Source: Delphinapterus leucas
Taxonomy: Eukaryota > Chordata > Mammalia > Artiodactyla > Monodontidae
Assembly: GCF_002288925.2 (NCBI RefSeq)
Contig: NW_022098001.1
Span: 18,194,243 to 18,258,242 of the forward strand
Direction of reading: 5' to 3'
Length of the DNA stretch: 64,000 nt
Every line of letters starts with the position of its first letter. Position 1 is the stretch's first letter. The notes below the pieces were generated by a model. The model was not told the DNA's origin. It saw only the letters and a list, made by a program, of their open reading frames with translations, and made no database searches. A program made the position numbers and the translations under genes. Of this stretch, positions 49,825 to 62,507 are shown piece after piece.

Positions 49825-50249
49825 AACAGGACCAAGAAAGGCATGACTATGAGAGCCCCTCTCCCGATTATGGAATCAAGGCACTCTGGAGCTAGAAGAG
49901 ACTTTGGTCTAATCACTTCATTGTCCAGATGAGGAAACTGGTCCAGATATAATGACAAGTAAGGTGACTTACCTTAGACCTCATAGTTCGAGGCAGAGAC
50001 ATGACTAGAATATAATTTCACTAAATTCTAGATTATTTTTAGTCATAGTATGCTTCCCAGCTTCTTTCACTAATGTAGTGTTTTGATTATAGTTTAATAA
50101 TAATTTGCAGAACTGTTTGCAAGAATGAACAGTTATTGGAAAGTGCACATATTTTCAAATAAAGCATAGAAGAAGCATATTGCTTTGCTGTTCTGGTCTG
50201 TCTCCAACTGATGGCTAAACACATTCACTTGAATTATCCACCCATCAAT
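49825..50249. other. Intergenic DNA with possible MIR relic
   Basis: About 49905-50010 (CCAGATGAGGAAACTGG, GTAAGGTGACTTACCTTAGA) resembles the reverse of a MIR or a similar old SINE. Otherwise nothing is seen. Confidence 0.4.
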
Positions 50250-51080
50250 GGAAACTCAACAAGTCTAAAATGAAACTTGAGTTCCTGCCTCCCAAATCAG
50301 CTCCATCTGGAATCTTCTGGTTTTCTCCCTCACACCCTCTGAGGTTTCCCACATTCAATCAATCGCCAAGTTCTGCCGTCCTTCCTCTCTCATGGTGCTT
50401 CCTTTCCTTGCATTTCTACTGCTACCCCTTATACCCCACTAGGCAAGCACTCTAACAGGTCTCTGTTCCTCAGTTTCTCTTCTCTTCAAATTCCAATTAA
50501 CCCAGCACAGTATGGCCAAATGATTCCTTCTAAAGTACATCTTTTTTTTGTATCATTGACTTGTCCCCACACATTCAGGAGGACTCCGTTTCCAAACAGG
50601 ATCAAGTTCAAACTCTTTATTCTATCCTTTGACAGGTTCATAGAATTTGACCCTAATTTTTTTTGTCTTTCTCCCACTCCCAGGCAAAAACCAACTTAAT
50701 TGATTTACTTCCTTATGAACAGGACTCATTCTCCAAATTGTTCTCTTCTCCTAAAATATTTTCTCAGCTTCCTTCTCCATGTATCTGAATTCTATCTATG
50801 CCAAGGCCCTGTACAAGTTCCAGCATCTGCCTGGGCACTTCCTAGGCCTGACAACCTACAGCAATCTCACCTTACACTTTGAAGCCCTAAAGCAATTGGT
50901 CTCATTTAACATTTTGTTTTTATAACTAGTGTCTTTTACATCTTTACAGAGTTTAAACTCTTAGATTTTAGCCATGGGGACAAACTAGGTTCCCTATTTA
51001 TTTGCATTGTACTTAGCACCCAGAGTTCCCTGCTTTAAACAAGTTCTCAAATATTTATGGAATGACTGAAAGTAATTTTA
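50250..51080 (+). mobile_element. L2 LINE fragment
   Basis: A decayed L2 in the plus orientation. The order of C/T-rich blocks (AAATGAAACTTGAGTTCC, CCAAACAGGATCAAGTTCAA, CATCTGCCTGGGCACTTCC) and the closing AGGTTCCCTATTTATTTGC, GTACTTAGCACCCAGAG and CAAATATTTATGGAATGAC agree with an L2 body and tail. No open frame. Confidence 0.55.
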
Positions 51081-53099
51081 AAAATACAAGATGAACATTC
51101 AGAATGACAACTCCTCTATTCCATCAGTGATAAGCGCCAGCAATGAGCACTCCTCTAAAGTTAACTGCTCCATTTAGGAAGTGTAGCCATACATTCAGGA
51201 TTGCCTAGGACAGTCCTGGCTTCCTGATGATTTTCCAGTTATTAATAATGTTGCCCACCTTCACTCTCAAACACCTCTTGGCTTAGATGATACATTATAT
51301 ATGGTAATTCTATGCTTAGGGTAGTTTGGACTGTAGTAAGGGCAGAAACCAGAAAGAAAATCCTGCTCATGTTCCAGCCACCCATCCAGCTAGGCAGCAT
51401 TCACTCTACTACAGAGTGATCCTGCTCTTCATCACCATCTTGGCATAATCAGTGTCCTCTGAATTTCATGTGGGAGGTTCAAATATTTTGGTTATGCACA
51501 GCTTCAGATAGATGTGCTGCAGTGAATACAACTTAAGATTCTTTAGCAGAAAAAAAAAATCATGTATACTGAATACAACTGTTAACTCTACCTAGCAGTT
51601 TAAGAACAAAAGGGAGAGTTCCCTAAAGGGAAAGGGGAATTCAGTGAATTCCCATAGAAGTAGAAGCAATCAAGAGACAGTGTGCGAGATCATTTATACT
51701 CTAATTGTTTTGCTGTTTTCTGAATAAAATGATAAGAATCGTTCATGCCATTTCCATTTTTCTGAACAATAAATATACATTATTTTCATGATTGTTTAGA
51801 ATTAGAAATGTGATGTCTTCTGATCCTCTAGGTGTCCAATTTACATTAAATTAACTAACTGTTGCGTGTTTTAAGACATACATTTATTTTCACAGTTGAC
51901 TGGTTGAAATGATCAGTTTCATAAATGAATGTCAGCGGTATATAAACAGTAATAACTTTTTATTGCAAAGTAAGATTTTGCTCTGTAAGTGGTGAGTAAA
52001 ATTATTAAATGTAATCTTATGTTTCATTACTGACAACTTGTCATAAAAAAGGAATTAAGGCTGCAATTTTTCATTTATTTTCATAAAGTAGATCAGCTTT
52101 TTCACTCATTTATAGTGAAACCTACTCAATCTAATCTCCTTTGAATGAAGTTTTAATTACATTACATCATTCAATACAGGGCTGAGAGTTCATGTTCCAT
52201 ACTGTTCCCTCCCTAAACTCTTCAACTTTAAAGGAATCTAGGGAAATGTTACATTCAACTAGTGTAACTATGTGAAATGAAAATATCAAATTCATATATT
52301 GGGCACTGGATCACTCAAGTATTTGGAAAGAATTTTACGAGACTATTTAGTAACCTCTAAGTCACTGGTTCAATTATGACCCAAGTTGGTAGTAACTAAA
52401 AAGGATTAATTTTTGTTGCTGTTTTGAAGCATTATATCATTAGTAGTTAATACTTAAATATCAATTATATTGAAATTATTGACAATTCTATAATTGCTAA
52501 GGACTAACTGAATGACAAGGGCTATAACATTTGAAAAAGACAAAAGAATCTGAATGAATTATGGTAAAAGTTAATATTTGAGATTCTGTAAAATTTTTCA
52601 TCAACTATTTCCAATCCTCTTCTCACTAATTCATAAGATAAGCATGGCATAATTTCACATTCACCTGAATAGAAGCAATTACAATTGGATATTTTGTTGT
52701 GTCTAGCCTTTTATATCAAGAACAAAGTCCCATTTGTCATCGTGTCTCCCTTCTTCAACTGTGCCCTCAGATAACAAACCCATCAGAGACAGAACATTCT
52801 GTAAAGCACAACAGGGTAACTAGATGTTGGCCTTATCAAATTGGGTTCTTCCTTCATGCTAAACTCTAAAGGTTAGCATCCTGAAAAGATAATAAAAAGC
52901 TGAATGTTTTTTTAACAGAAAGGGAGGCTTCTAGGCAAACTACTCTTTGTATACTCTCCCTTTACTTAAATAGAAAAATAGCATAAAATCCTAAATGTAT
53001 GTAAAAGCAACTTTTTAATAACATGGTTAATCTGATTATCATCCCTATGTATTTTCTGTATGTTCTCACTCTAGAAACAGGGAACTAAACAACTCCATT
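51081..53099. other. Unique AT-rich intergenic DNA
   Basis: Nothing recognised apart from short A or T runs; no coding frames over 60 codons. This is the longest plain stretch in the second half of the window. Confidence 0.55.
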
Positions 53100-53323
53100 A
53101 AAATAACGTTTCACAGAAACAGACTCACAGACATGGAGAACAGACTTGTGGTTGCCAAGGGGGGTGGGGGTGAAGGATAGACTGGCAGTTTGGGATTAGC
53201 AGATGCAAACTGTTATATATAGAATGGATAAACAACAAGATCATACTGTATAGCATAGGGCACTATATTAAATATCCTCTGATAAACCATAATGGAAAAG
53301 AATATCAAAAAGAAAAAAGAAAT

Positions 53324-53360
<37 letters not shown>

Positions 53361-53458
53361 ACTCACTTCACTGTACAGAAGAAATTAACACAGTATTGCA
53401 AATCAACTATACTTCAATAAAATAAGTTAATTAATTAAAAATAATTAAAAATAATGTT
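53100..53458 (+). mobile_element. L1 3' UTR fragment
   Basis: 53112-53446, an L1 3' end only: CACAGACATGGAGAACAGAC, GTGGTTGCCAAGGG, then TATAGCATAGGGCACTATAT and the end CAACTATACTTCAATAAAAT. A (CATA)n/(TA)n run sits at 53324-53361. The duplication AAAATAACGTTT/AAAATAATGTTT is at 53100-53111 and 53447-53458, one mismatch. Confidence 0.88.
53324..53361. repeat. (CATA)n/(TA)n microsatellite in L1 3' UTR
   Basis: Three CATA units followed by about 12 TA units. Confidence 0.92.
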
Positions 53459-54085
53459 TTGATTGCCAAGCATCTAGTAATATATATTCCAACCTAAATT
53501 TTTATCCAATTGTTAGCCATTTTTAAATATCCTTACATTTATTTAGCATAATTTATAAATTCATACTATATACTTATTCTAATTGTAATTCCATTGTCAT
53601 GGAATTACATGACACATTTTTTCACTACATATACTTACTGTTACTTGTTTAACTTTTTCGATTATTTTAAAGGTTAGAATCAGTGATTGTTTCACAGCAA
53701 TTTTCCTTTAGAAAATTTTCTTCTCCCCAATTTTCCAACACTTCCATGTACTCTGCCTGTCAACTTACCTGGGAATATAACTCTATATTTTGAGCTATTT
53801 TCTCTTTCTACACTGAAGATATTATGCTATCTTTTTTATGGAATCTGCTTTCAGTTCATTGTCATTTCTTTGTAGGTGATCTATTTTCTTAAAATTTTAC
53901 CTTTTGCTCTAAATAGCTTCCCTTTGGTAGTGTACATTTTTACCAAAATGTGTCTAGGTATGGATTTATTCTTATTCTACCTGGCACTCAGTGTGCTTTT
54001 TCAATGTGAGGGATCAAGTCTTTCTTCAATATTTTAATATTTTATTCCGTTAATAAGAATTCACACCCAGGTCTCTGTTTCTTTC
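53459..54085. other. Unassigned AT-rich DNA, possibly old L1
   Basis: The T-rich part at 53770-54060 (TTGTCATTTCTTTGTAGGTG, TTTACCAAAATGTGTCTAGG) resembles an old reversed L1 3' region like that at 14500-15000. It is too short and decayed to be sure. Confidence 0.4.
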
Positions 54086-54701
54086 TTTTTTTAATTGAAG
54101 TGTAGTTGATTTACAATGTTGTGTTAGTTTCAGGTATACAGCAAAGTGATTCAGTTATACAAACATAAATGTCCATCTTTTCAGATTCTTTTCCCTTATA
54201 GGTTATTACAAAATATTGAGTAAAGGTCCCTGTGCTATATAGTAGGTCCTTCTTGGTTATCTATTTTATATAGAGTAGTGTACATATGTTAATCCTGAAC
54301 TCCTGATTTATCACTCCCCTCACTGCCTATCCCCTTTGGAAATGATAAGTTTGTTTTCTGTGTTTGTGGGTCTGTTTCTGTTTTGTATATAAGTTCATTT
54401 GTATAATTGTTTTTTAGATCCCACATATAAGCAATATCACATGATATTTGTCTTTCTCTGGCTTACTTCACTTATTATGATAATCTCTAGGTCCATCCAT
54501 GTTGCTGCAAATGGCATTATTTCATTCTTTATTATGGCTGAGTAATATTCCATTGTATGAACATACCACATCTTCTTTATCCATTCATCTGTCGATGGAT
54601 ATTTAGGTTGCTTCCATGTCTTGGCTATTGTTAATAGTGCTGCAATCGATGCAAAAATACTCAACAAAATACTAGCAAACTGAATCCAACAATACATTAA
54701 A

Positions 54702-55583
54702 ATGATCCTACACCATGATCAAGTGGGATTTATCCCCAGGATGCAAGGATTTTTCAACATCTGCAAATCAGTCAGTGTGATATATCACATTAACAAATTG
54801 AAGAATAAAAAACATTTGATCATCTCAATAGATGCCAAAAAAGCTTTTGATAGAATTCAACATCCATTTATGATAAAAAACTACTCTCAAGAAAGTGAGC
54901 ATAGAGAGAACATAATAAAGTCCATATATGACAAACCCACAGCTAACATCATACTCAACGGTGAAAAGCTGAAAGCATGTCATCTAAGATCAAGAACAAG
55001 ACAAGGATGTCCACTCTCACCACTTTTATTCGACATAGTTTTGGAAGATCTAGCCATGGCAATCAGAGAAGAAAAAGAAATAAAAGGAATCCAAATTGGC
55101 AAACAAAAAGTAAAACCGTCACTATTTGCAGATGACATGGTACTATACACAGAAAATCCTAAAGATGCTACCAGAAAACTACTAGAGCTCATTAATGAAT
55201 TCGGTAAAGTTGCAGGATACAACATTAATACACAGAAATCTCCTGAATTCCTATACACTAACAACAAAAGATCAGAAATAAAATTCAAGGAAAAAATCCC
55301 ATTTACCATCGCATCAAATAGAATAAAATACCTAGGCATAAACCTATCTAAGGAAGCAATAGATCTGAACTCCAGAAACTATAACACACTGATGAAAGAA
55401 ATCGAAGATGACACAAGCAGGTGGAAAGATATACCATGTTCTTGGACAGGAAGAATCAATATTGTCAAAATGACCATTGTATCCAAGGCAATGTACAGAT
55501 TCAATGCAATCCCGATAAAATCACCAATGGCATTTTTTATGGAACTAGAACAAAATTTTTTTTTAATTTGTATGGAAACATAA
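54702..55583 (+). pseudogene. L1 ORF2 RT segment, 293 codons open
   Basis: The longest open frame in the window: the reverse-transcriptase core of L1 ORF2 without a stop. Motifs in order are [30 protein letters not shown] (first catalytic Asp in motif A, about residue 47), [31 protein letters not shown] (catalytic Asp-Asp in motif C, about residue 146), and [16 protein letters not shown] of the thumb. It lacks the endonuclease and the C-terminal cysteine domain and has no promoter. It is an inverted fragment and not a gene. Confidence 0.9.
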
Positions 55584-55912
55584 AAGACCCTGAATAGCCA
55601 AAGCAATCTTGAGAAAGTAAAATGGAACTGGAGGATTCAGGTTTCCTTACTTCAGACTATACTACAAAGCTACAGTAATCAAGACAGTATGGTACTGGCA
55701 CAAAAACAGAAATATAAATCAATGGAACAGGACAGAAAGCCCAGAGATAAACCCACACACCTATGGTCAATTAATCTATGACAAAGGAGGTAAGAATAGA
55801 CAATGGAGAAAAGACAGCCTCTTCAATAAGTGGTTCTAGGAAAACTGGACAGCTACATGTAAAAGAATGAAATTAGAACATTCCCTAATACCACACACAA
55901 AAATAAACTCAA

Positions 55913-56113
55913 GGCCTTCCCTGGTGGCGCAGTGGTTGAGAGTCCGCCTGCCGATGCAGGGGACACGGGTTCGTGCTCCGGTCCGGGAAGCTCCCACATA
56001 CGGAGCGGCTTGGCCCGTGAGCCATGGCCGCTGAGCCTGCGTGTCCGGAGCCTGTGCTCTGCAACAGGAGAGGCCACAACAGTGAGAGGCCCGCGTACTG
56101 CAAAAAAAAAAAA
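55913..56113 (+). mobile_element. CHR-type SINE (short form) in L1 ORF2
   Basis: Plus-strand SINE starting GGCCTTCCCTGGTGGCGCAG with an A tail at 56102-56113. About 3 bp are missing from the ATGCCGCGGAGCGG segment, which here reads ACATACGGAGCGGC. Flanking L1 continues, but the target-site duplication has decayed (AATAAACTCAA against a CAACCGCAA-like right flank). Confidence 0.92.
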
Positions 56114-56345
56114 CAACCGCAAAATGTATTAAAGACCTAAATGTAAGACCAGATGATATAAAACTCCTAGATGAAAACACAGGAAAAACACTCTTTGACA
56201 TAAATCACAGCAATATCTTTTTGGATACTTCTCCTAGAGTAACTGAAATAAAAACAAAAAATAAACAAATGGGATCTAATTAAACTTAAAAGCTTTTGCA
56301 CAACAAAGGAAACCATAAACAAAATGAAAAGACAACCTACAGAAT

Positions 56346-56864
56346 CTTTTGGGATTTTTTAACCATTATGTTTTTATCTCATGCTATATTCTTATACCAC
56401 TGTGTTGCAGTTTTTATAATGCACTCAGACATATTTAATTAATTAAAATGTATTATTACTTTTAATTTTTATAATGAAATTATGTAGATACAAAATCTCT
56501 TTATTCTCCTTTCTTCCATCCTTATTGTTTCTTCAGTGATGACTAATGTTAAGCTGTGCACACACTTGTGTGTGTGTGTGTGTGTGTGAGTGTGTGTGGG
56601 TGAAATCCTGAAGGAAAATTCTTCCATTTATCTGGCCTGAATACCAGTCAGTCTATGTTCCACTCCACAAGTCAAGAGAAGAAAAGCCTCATATCTCTTT
56701 CACATGATAGTCTTTTAAACATAAGAAGGCAGCTGTTTGAATAATTGTATTGATATCACCATCAATCAATGAATTTATTGACACTTTCTCTTATGGTTCA
56801 AAATAAAAACGTGCATGCAATCTACAGGGCAGCAAAAAGTGACCTGAAGGTGGTATCAGGAGGT
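56346..56864. other. Intergenic DNA with GT repeat
   Basis: AT-rich sequence with a (GT)n run at 56567-56602. No gene. Confidence 0.6.
56567..56602. repeat. (GT)n microsatellite
   Basis: GT units with one GAGT interruption. Confidence 0.95.
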
Positions 56865-57135
56865 GTAAACTAAAGTTCTAATTCTGTTATTTCATAGATA
56901 TTAAATTTGTGAAGAAACTATTTAACTAACTTAGTTGCCTCACCTGCGAACGGAGACAATGAAAAATAAGTCACAAAGTTAATAAAGAGGACCGGGACTC
57001 ACATTACTCAAATGTCACCTTCTCAGGGAAGTTTCCCTTAAGCCTTCTGCTGTAGGCTGAAGGTTTGTGTCCCCCACAAAATTCCTATATTGAAATCGTC
57101 ATGACTAATGTATTAGGAGGTGGGGCCTTTGGATC
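56865..57135 (+). mobile_element. MIR-like and MaLR-like relics
   Basis: 56865-56985 resembles a MIR body on the plus strand (GAAACTATTTAACTAACTTA, GTTGCCTCACCTGCG). 57052-57135 is the first part of a MaLR LTR (GAAGGTTTGTGTCCCCCAC, TATTAGGAGGTGGGGCCTTT) cut off after about 80 bp. Confidence 0.55.
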
Positions 57136-57483
57136 CAGCAGAAGAAAAAGTAAAAATAATCTTATTTCTTGCACATCTGTCTTTGATAGCTTTAAAATTT
57201 GTGGGCACTCTACCTGGTTTTGCCCCTCCCCCACTGATTGCATTTTCTTATTCTCCTTTGCTGACTCCTGCTTCTGCCCACCCTTTAAATACTGTTGTCT
57301 TCAAGGGTTCTGTCCTTCTGGCCTTCTCACTTCACTGTGTAAATTTCCTCAGGCAATCTCCATTCCCAGGGCTTCAAGTGTCACACTTACATAAACAATC
57401 TTTTAATCCAAATCACCAGCTCCAACCATTCTTTGTCAAAAAACAAACAAAGCCTCATCTTGCTACTCCACTGCTTCGACAAC
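57136..57483. other. Unassigned, possibly L2-like
   Basis: C/T-rich sequence with frames of 109 and 122 codons in two phases and no recognisable domain. It partly resembles an L2 body (CTTCTCACTTCACTGTGTAA, CATTCCCAGGGCTTCAAG). I do not call a gene. Confidence 0.4.
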
Positions 57484-57872
57484 TATAAGTAGCTCAATTG
57501 TATCCTCCCCAAAATTCATATGTTGTAGTCCTAACCCCCAGTACTTCGAAATGTGACTGTGCTTGGAGATAGTCTTTAAAATGGCAATTAAGTTAAGATG
57601 ATGTCATTAGGGTGGGCCCTAATTCAATATGACTGCTGTACTTACAAGAAGAGGAAATTTGGACACACATTTGTAGAGAAGGAAGATAATATGAAGACAG
57701 AGGGAGAAGACAGCCATCAACAAGCCAAGGAGAGAGACCACAGAAGAAAACAAGCCTTCTGGCACATTGGTCTTGAACTTCTAGCTTTCAGAATTGTAAG
57801 AAAATAAATTTCTATTGTTTAAGCTACTCAGTCTATGGTACTTTGTTATGAGAGCTGTAACAAACTAATATA
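57484..57872 (+). mobile_element. MLT1 (MLT1A/B-like) solitary LTR
   Basis: A complete-looking plus-strand LTR: AAAATTCATATGTTGTAGTC, GTGACTGTGCTTGGAGATAG, ATTAGGGTGGGCCCTAATTC, AAGAAGAGGAAATTTGGACA, AAAATAAATTTCTATTGTTT (polyadenylation signal) and the end GAGCTGTAACAAACTAATAT. A 69-codon frame inside it is accidental. Confidence 0.9.
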
Positions 57873-58319
57873 GTAGCTTTTGAAATTAAGTTCAGACTTT
57901 ACATACAAGAGCCATCCTAATTTCATACCTCTCTCTAACCTCATCTCCCATACTTCACACTCAGTGAGTGCCCTGTACTCACTGTACAATTTATTTGTAC
58001 AATATTACCTTTGAACAGGCAGTTCCTGCACCTAAAATGCCTGTCCACTGGTTCTTTATCTATTCTTATGCCTCCCTGTCATTCAAAGCACATTTACAAG
58101 CAATGCCTATTAAAATAATTTTAATGTGTATTAGGTATTCTCCAAGTACCAAGCACAATCACTGTGCTAGGACTCAGGGATACACCAGAGAATGTTCCCA
58201 TTTAATTGAGATTCCTTCTTCTCATGCACCCTGTGCACACCTCTATCACAATACCTATCACAAGAATATAATCATTCTTTCTTGTCTAAAGGTATTGATT
58301 TTTAAGAATACCCTTATTA
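57873..58319. other. Unique intergenic DNA
   Basis: No gene or repeat recognised. The 118-codon frame at 57968-58324 lacks a visible domain. Confidence 0.5.
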
Positions 58320-58510
58320 AGTAGCTACTATGTACTACCTTTATTAAGCACCTGCTGTACTAAGCACTGACTACCTCATGTCTCATTCATAACAGCTCTG
58401 TGAGAGAGGTACTATTTTTATACCAATTTTAGAGATGAAAACTTAGGTTCAAAGATGAAATTAAGGTGACACAGGTCATAAATGGTAGGGCTGGTCATCA
58501 AGCCCAATTT
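58320..58510 (-). mobile_element. MIR SINE relic, minus strand
   Basis: Reversed MIR: ATTAAGCACCTGCTGTACTA, TAACAGCTCTGTGAGAGAGG, TACCAATTTTAGAGATGAAA and AATGGTAGGGCTGGTCATCA follow the reverse order of the MIR core. Ancient and fixed. Confidence 0.78.
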
Positions 58511-59127
58511 GTCAGATTTCAATTACCTTACTATATCACTTCTCCTAGGAGTATGTAAGTTCCTGGAGGGCCAGAGCTATTATAACATTGCAATTACTCT
58601 ACTTGAAATGAGACTAGCAGCTCATCAGATGATTTTGACTTGGAATCTATCAGAGCAAGAACATCTTTCCCAAGAAAGATATTCATTGGGAAAAAATGAA
58701 CATGACAATTTGTTGAAGGTGTTCATGTCATAGCCAGTGAAAAGTAGAGTGTTTTGGAAACTTTTGCCAAATAATATGACGTGTTATATTCATTAGTGTA
58801 ATAATTTACTCCAGAATATAGATTGGAATATAACAATCTATTCCAGAAGGTGATGTGAATAATTCACAGATAGGTTACATAAGCAATCAAGATTACAGAT
58901 GTATTCCCATCTTGAGAACCAACATACATTTCAATTTTCATTTTCCACTGATGGTCTCTCTTATCTCTTGGTGTTTAATGTCCAACTGGTTTAACTTTTA
59001 AATTTCTCCTCAACCATTATCTCACCTTGACATTATCCCTCATTGGCAACAGCTCTGCCAGATTTTTCTCTACAATACATTTGATGTAACATATTAATAA
59101 CCTAATAGAACACAGGAGCTGGTATTA
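58511..59127. other. Unique intergenic DNA
   Basis: Nothing recognised. Confidence 0.5.
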
Positions 59128-59515
59128 AAATCCAGTTCTTGGGCTTCCCAGGTAGTGCAGTGGATAAGAATCTGCCTGCCAATTCAGGGGACATGGGTTT
59201 CATCCCTGGTCTGGGAAGATCCAACATGTCACAGAGCAACTAAGCCCATGCGCCACAACTACTGAGCCTGCGCCCTAGAGCCCATGAGCCACAACTACTG
59301 AGCCTGCACGTCACAACTACTGAAGCCTCTGTGCCAGCCCACACTCTGCAACAAGAGAAGCCACCACAATGAGAATCCTGTGCACTGCAATGAAGACTAG
59401 CCCCCACTCACCACAACTAGTAAAAGCCCATGTGCAGCAATGAAAACCCAACACAGACAAAAATAAATAAATAAAAGAAAAAGTTAAAAAACAATTTTTT
59501 TAAATCCAGTTCTTG
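59128..59515 (+). mobile_element. CHR-type SINE (long form, older)
   Basis: Plus-strand SINE at 59142-59501, starting GGGCTTCCCAGGTAGTGCAG. It has the long body in which the ACAACTACTGAGCCTGC module is repeated three times (about 59255, 59290 and 59310) and an A-rich tail with AAATAAATAAAT. The duplication AAATCCAGTTCTTG lies at 59128-59141 and 59502-59515 and is exact. Confidence 0.93.
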
Positions 59516-59585
59516 TGATTCATCAGTCATGCTTAGAAATAAAATATGTACCAAGCACTCTGCTAAGCTCTCTCTATATAATGGA

Positions 59586-61807
59586 TGCCCATTCTAACCA
59601 CTCCTATTCAACATACTACTTGAAATCCTAACCAGAACAGTCAGGCTAAAAAATAAAATAAAAGGCACCCAAACAGAAAAGAAAGAAGTAAAACTATCTT
59701 TGTTTGCAGATGATATGATCTTATATATACAAAGTCCTAAAGACTCTTCCAAAAAACTGTTAGAACTAATCAACAAATTCAGTAAAGTTGCAGGATACAA
59801 AATCAACATACAGAAAGTAGTTGCATTTCCATACACTAACAACAAAATATATGAAAAATGAAGAAAGAAAGCAATCCCATTCACAATAGCATCAAAAACA
59901 ATAAAGTTCTTGGAATAAATCTGAGGAGTAAAAAAATCTGTACATGGAAAACTACAAGACTTTGGAGAAAGAAATTGAAGATGACACAAACAAATGGAAA
60001 GATATTCCATGTTCATGGATCAGAAGAATTAATATTGTCAAAATGTCCATATTATCAAAAGCTGTCTATAGATTCAATGCAATCTGTATCAAAATTCCAA
60101 TGACATTTTTCAAAATTTCCAATGATATTTTCAAAAATAGCAAATATAATCCTAAAATTTATATGGAGCCACAAAAGACCCCAAATAGCCAAAGCAATCC
60201 TGAGAAAGAAGAACAAAGCTGGACATATCATACTTCCTGGCTTCAAACTATACTACAAAGCTACAGTAATCAAAACAGTACAGTACTGGCATAAAAATAG
60301 ACACATAGACCCATGGAAAAAAATTAAGAGTCCAGAAATAAACCGCTGCATATAAGGTCAACTAATATTTGACAAAGAAGCCAAGAATACACAATGAAGA
60401 AAGGATACTGTCTTCAATAAATGGGTTGGGAAAATTGGATAACTACATGCAGAAGAATGAAATCAGAGCCCTATCTTACACCATTCACAAAAAAGAATTT
60501 GAAATGAATTATAGGCTCAAATTTAAGGACTGAAACCATAAAAGTTCTAGATGAAAACATAGGGGAAAAAACTCCTTGACATTGGTCTCAGCAGTGATTT
60601 CCTGGATATGACAGCAAAAGTACGAGCAAAAGAAGCAAACATAAATAAGCAGGATTAAGCCAAACTACAAAGTTTCTGCACAGCAAAAGAAACTCAACAA
60701 AATTAAAAGGTAACCAATGGAATGGGAGAAAGTGTTTGCAAGTTATATACTTAACAAGGGGTTAATATCAAAATATAATAAGAACTCACACAACTCAATA
60801 GCAACAAATCTAACAACCCAATTTAAAAATAGGCAGAGGAACTGAATAGACATTTCTCCAAAGAAGACGTACAAATGGACAACAGGTATGTGAAAAGGTA
60901 TGCAATATCACTAATCATTAGGGAAACGCAAATCCAAACCATGATGAGGTATCACTTCACACCAGCTAGAATGGCTATCATCAAAAAGACAGGAGATAAC
61001 AAGTGTTAACGAGGATGGAGAAAAGGGAACCCTAGTGCACTGTTGGTGGAAATGCAAATTTGTACAGCTACTATGGAAAACAGTATGCAGGTCCCACAAA
61101 AAATTAAAAATAGAACTACCATATGATCCAGCAATCCCACTTCTTATTATATATCCAAAGAAACTGAAATCGGGACTTAGTAGACATATCTTCACTCTCA
61201 TGTTCACTGCAGTATTACTCACAATAGCCAAGATATAGAAACAACCTAAGTGTCTGTTAACAGATGAATGGATAAAGAATATGTGGTATATATGTATACA
61301 TATTACAATTGAATATTATTCAGCCAAGAAACATAAGGAAATCTTGCCATTTATGACAACTTGGATGGACACTGAGGGAATTATACTAAGTGAAATAAAT
61401 CAGACAGAGAAAGATAAACACTGCACAATAACACATATGTGGAATCTAAAAAAGACAAACTTAGAGAAATAGTAAAGTGGTAGTTACCAGGGGTTGGGGG
61501 CTGGGGGAAATGGAGATACTGGTCAAACTGTACAAACTTCCAGTTATAAGATAACAAGTTAGAGGATCTAATGTACAGCATGGTGATTATGGCTAATAAT
61601 ACTGTATCACATATTTGAACATTGCTAAGAAAGTAGATCTTAAATGTCCTCACCACAAAAAAGAAATGATATCTATGTGACAGGATGGAGATAGTAGCTG
61701 ATTCTATGGTGGTAATCATTTTGCATGCATAAATGTATCAAATCAACACATTGTACACCTTAAACTTACACAATATTATCTGTCAATTATATCTCAATAA
61801 AGCTGGA
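59586..61807 (+). mobile_element. Older L1 (L1MA-like) 3' half
   Basis: Plus-strand L1 beginning in the RT at CACTCCTATTCAACATACTA and ending with the 3' UTR AATTATATCTCAATAAAGCT plus an A run at about 61807. RT motif [10 protein letters not shown] is at about 59702 and [18 protein letters not shown] at about 60030; the cysteine region lies at about 61040. Many stops and frameshifts show it is older than the copies at 45.7 and 54 kb. No direct target-site duplication was found. Confidence 0.88.
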
Positions 61808-62507
61808 AAAAAACCCATTATATCATCATAGAGGTCAATTCTTAGATACAAATGAAGTTAGTACTGGTCGACTTAGATAAGGCCAGAGAATAAGAGGAGG
61901 TCTTATGCTCATATTCACACAAAAAACACCATTTACCTTTGATGGAGGAAAAAACTCAACACATTCCAGCCATGTGGTTAAAAAGGACTTTCCACATATT
62001 GCACATTTTCTTCCCTGCGAGATTATGTTCCTGACCTGTGGGTACCATTCTATGGCTTGCATTAGGAAAGGATCTTTTTCTGCTAGCTGATTCATTATAA
62101 ATCTTGATGTTATTTCCTAGATTAAAAAAGAATATGGTTCCTCAGATTATTCTCAAAATAACTGGTTTATGTTACATTGATTCCCATTTCACTAATTTAT
62201 ATTTTTGGCTTATTCCTCAGTTTCTGTTAAATTAGTTTTCTGTAGTATATATAATGAATTATGTTGTCAATGACTGGCATTGTAAGTTTAGTGTTCAACA
62301 TTATATGAAAAGGAAGTTACTTCCATTGTAATATCTCTATGTCTCTGACATACAGGAATTCAAGTTACAATAAATTTACATTATTAGATAAAGTTTAGGT
62401 TCAAATTTTGTACCTCTCATTACAATAGGCAAGGACAGTACAAATATTCAGACTGGACCCAAAAACTGAGTCTGTCATATTTACTAAGCTCTAAACCCTT
62501 ACTACTT
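61808..62507. other. Unique intergenic DNA
   Basis: No gene or repeat recognised. Frames at 61835-62095 (-) and 61905-62090 (+) oppose each other and lack domains. Confidence 0.5.

Larger units (their letters stand above)
54086..56345 (-). mobile_element. L1 with twin-priming 5' inversion, minus strand
   Basis: 54086 to about 54647 is L1 3' UTR and the very end of ORF2 in reverse. At about 54647 the strand flips, and from there to 56345 ORF2 reads forward from [11 protein letters not shown] to the KQNEKTT region. About 500 bp of ORF2 that normally lie between the two parts are absent, as often happens at inversion breakpoints. A SINE is nested at 55913-56113. No convincing target-site duplication was found. 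Confidence 0.87.

Noticed and set aside
49905..50010. Possible MIR on the minus strand
   Set aside because: The resemblance is limited to the GATGAGGAAACTGG block, so it is not listed as its own feature.
57065..57488. Overlapping 109- and 122-codon frames
   Set aside because: Two phases of the same low-complexity C/T-rich sequence next to LTR relics; no family recognised.
59573..61830. ATATAATGG before and CCATTATAT after the L1 at 59.6-61.8 kb
   Set aside because: The match is inverted and not direct, so it is not a target-site duplication; probably chance.
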